Shown here: positions 63,684-64,000 of the stretch, piece after piece
Layout: every line of letters begins with the position of its first letter
Position numbering within the stretch: the first letter of the stretch is position 1
Assembly (NCBI GenBank): GCA_943736015.1
Contig: OX031060.1
Location: forward strand, 23,327,231 to 23,391,230
Direction: 5' to 3'
DNA from: Tridacna crocea
Taxonomy: Eukaryota; Mollusca; Bivalvia; Cardiida; Cardiidae
Length of the DNA stretch: 64,000 nt
Made by a program: the position numbers and the translations under genes
Notes under the pieces: generated by a model
The model's database searches: none
Seen by the model: the letters and a program-made list of their open reading frames with translations, nothing else
What the model was told of the DNA's origin: nothing

Positions 63684-63692
63684 AAGATACGC

Positions 63693-64000
63693 ATGCTTAA
63701 AGAGCTTTCGTAGCCCATTTAGGAAAACTCACAGGAAAACGTGGTTCTTTTTCCCCCTTTGTCTTTCTCCTTTACTGATGGGTTGCCAGCTATCACCTAA
63801 CTTATTTAACCCAGGGATGAATTGTTTTTTTAAGTTTTGTGATATTTGAAAAACTGATTTTTTTCCATTTGTCTACCCTGTAGAAGGTAATTTACGGATC
63901 TGTGTATTGTAGGGTTGTAACAAGCTGTAGTTACGAGGTTATCGAATTAAACCGACGATATAAATTTTGGCCTAATGGCGATACCATGAATATATTAGGT
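63693..64000. other. Unassigned end of window
   Basis: No feature recognised. Confidence 0.5.

Noticed and set aside
1-64000. Retrovirus-like, LTR or other capsid-bearing element
   Set aside because: I found no long terminal direct repeats, gag, pol or integrase-like frames anywhere in the window.

Overview
This window is animal nuclear DNA made almost entirely of transposable elements. The codon-poor, AT-rich background, the tRNA-derived SINEs and the dense short inverted-repeat elements are all metazoan. Several repeats match types I know as common in bivalve molluscs: a SINE tail with a GGCGTTAAATACC-like core and TCAA repeats, a GCTCCCCGAAGGGCGAGC element, and AAGTGTCGT...-type hairpins beside AAGCCCCCTTTT ends. 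I infer a bivalve mollusc; the species is not determinable. I see no complete host gene, no rRNA or functional tRNA gene, no CRISPR array, and no retrovirus-like, LTR or Polinton-type copy. The strongest host-gene signal is a possible first coding exon at 17294-17354 (+) with a good splice donor. A weaker 94-codon frame lies at 43586-43903 (-).

The dominant component is a TTAA-flanked hairpin MITE family, called here family A. There are about 45 to 50 copies or pieces of roughly 200-235 bp. Ends are CCCTTTACCAAAC and its complement, between TTAA duplications, with a 30-35 bp palindrome in the middle. Sister groups are A2 (other palindrome core) and B (ends CCCTTTACTCCATA). Both TTAA targeting and CCCTTT ends suit the piggyBac superfamily. 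Two further TTAA families, F (330-380 bp) and I (about 545 bp), are also present. Many copies abut and share one TTAA, forming chains.

Layout. 1-7.1 kb: a 0.34 kb TIR element, then family C element C1, split by a 2.9 kb foldback with 1.4 kb arms, then a multi-stem foldback, family A and B copies, and a nested TIR pair. 7.1-14.1 kb: family L ends bracket a 5.7 kb element (T) with 125 bp, nearly identical terminal repeats and a 5 bp duplication. T holds several older MITEs and no visible transposase. 14.1-16.5 kb: a 0.48 kb palindrome whose arms encode the same peptide, and F plus B pieces. 16.9-26.5 kb: a repeat-poor, AT-rich tract that starts with the candidate exon and may be intron; it holds one A copy and one 1.45 kb foldback (G). 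26.5-64 kb: dense MITEs, one 5'-truncated LINE with coding remnant (30.4-31.2 kb), a second LINE tail (58.55-58.82 kb), about seven SINE pieces, one with its body expanded to exactly five 107 bp units, family I, H, K and J elements, an AT-rich tetranucleotide tract, and near the end a perfect 41 bp-arm palindrome with a 9 bp duplication.

No pathway joins these parts. The biology on show is transposon accumulation, nesting and palindrome behaviour. The most unusual signal is that many family A copies carry private changes present on both arms of their central palindrome, as if one arm had been copied onto the other.
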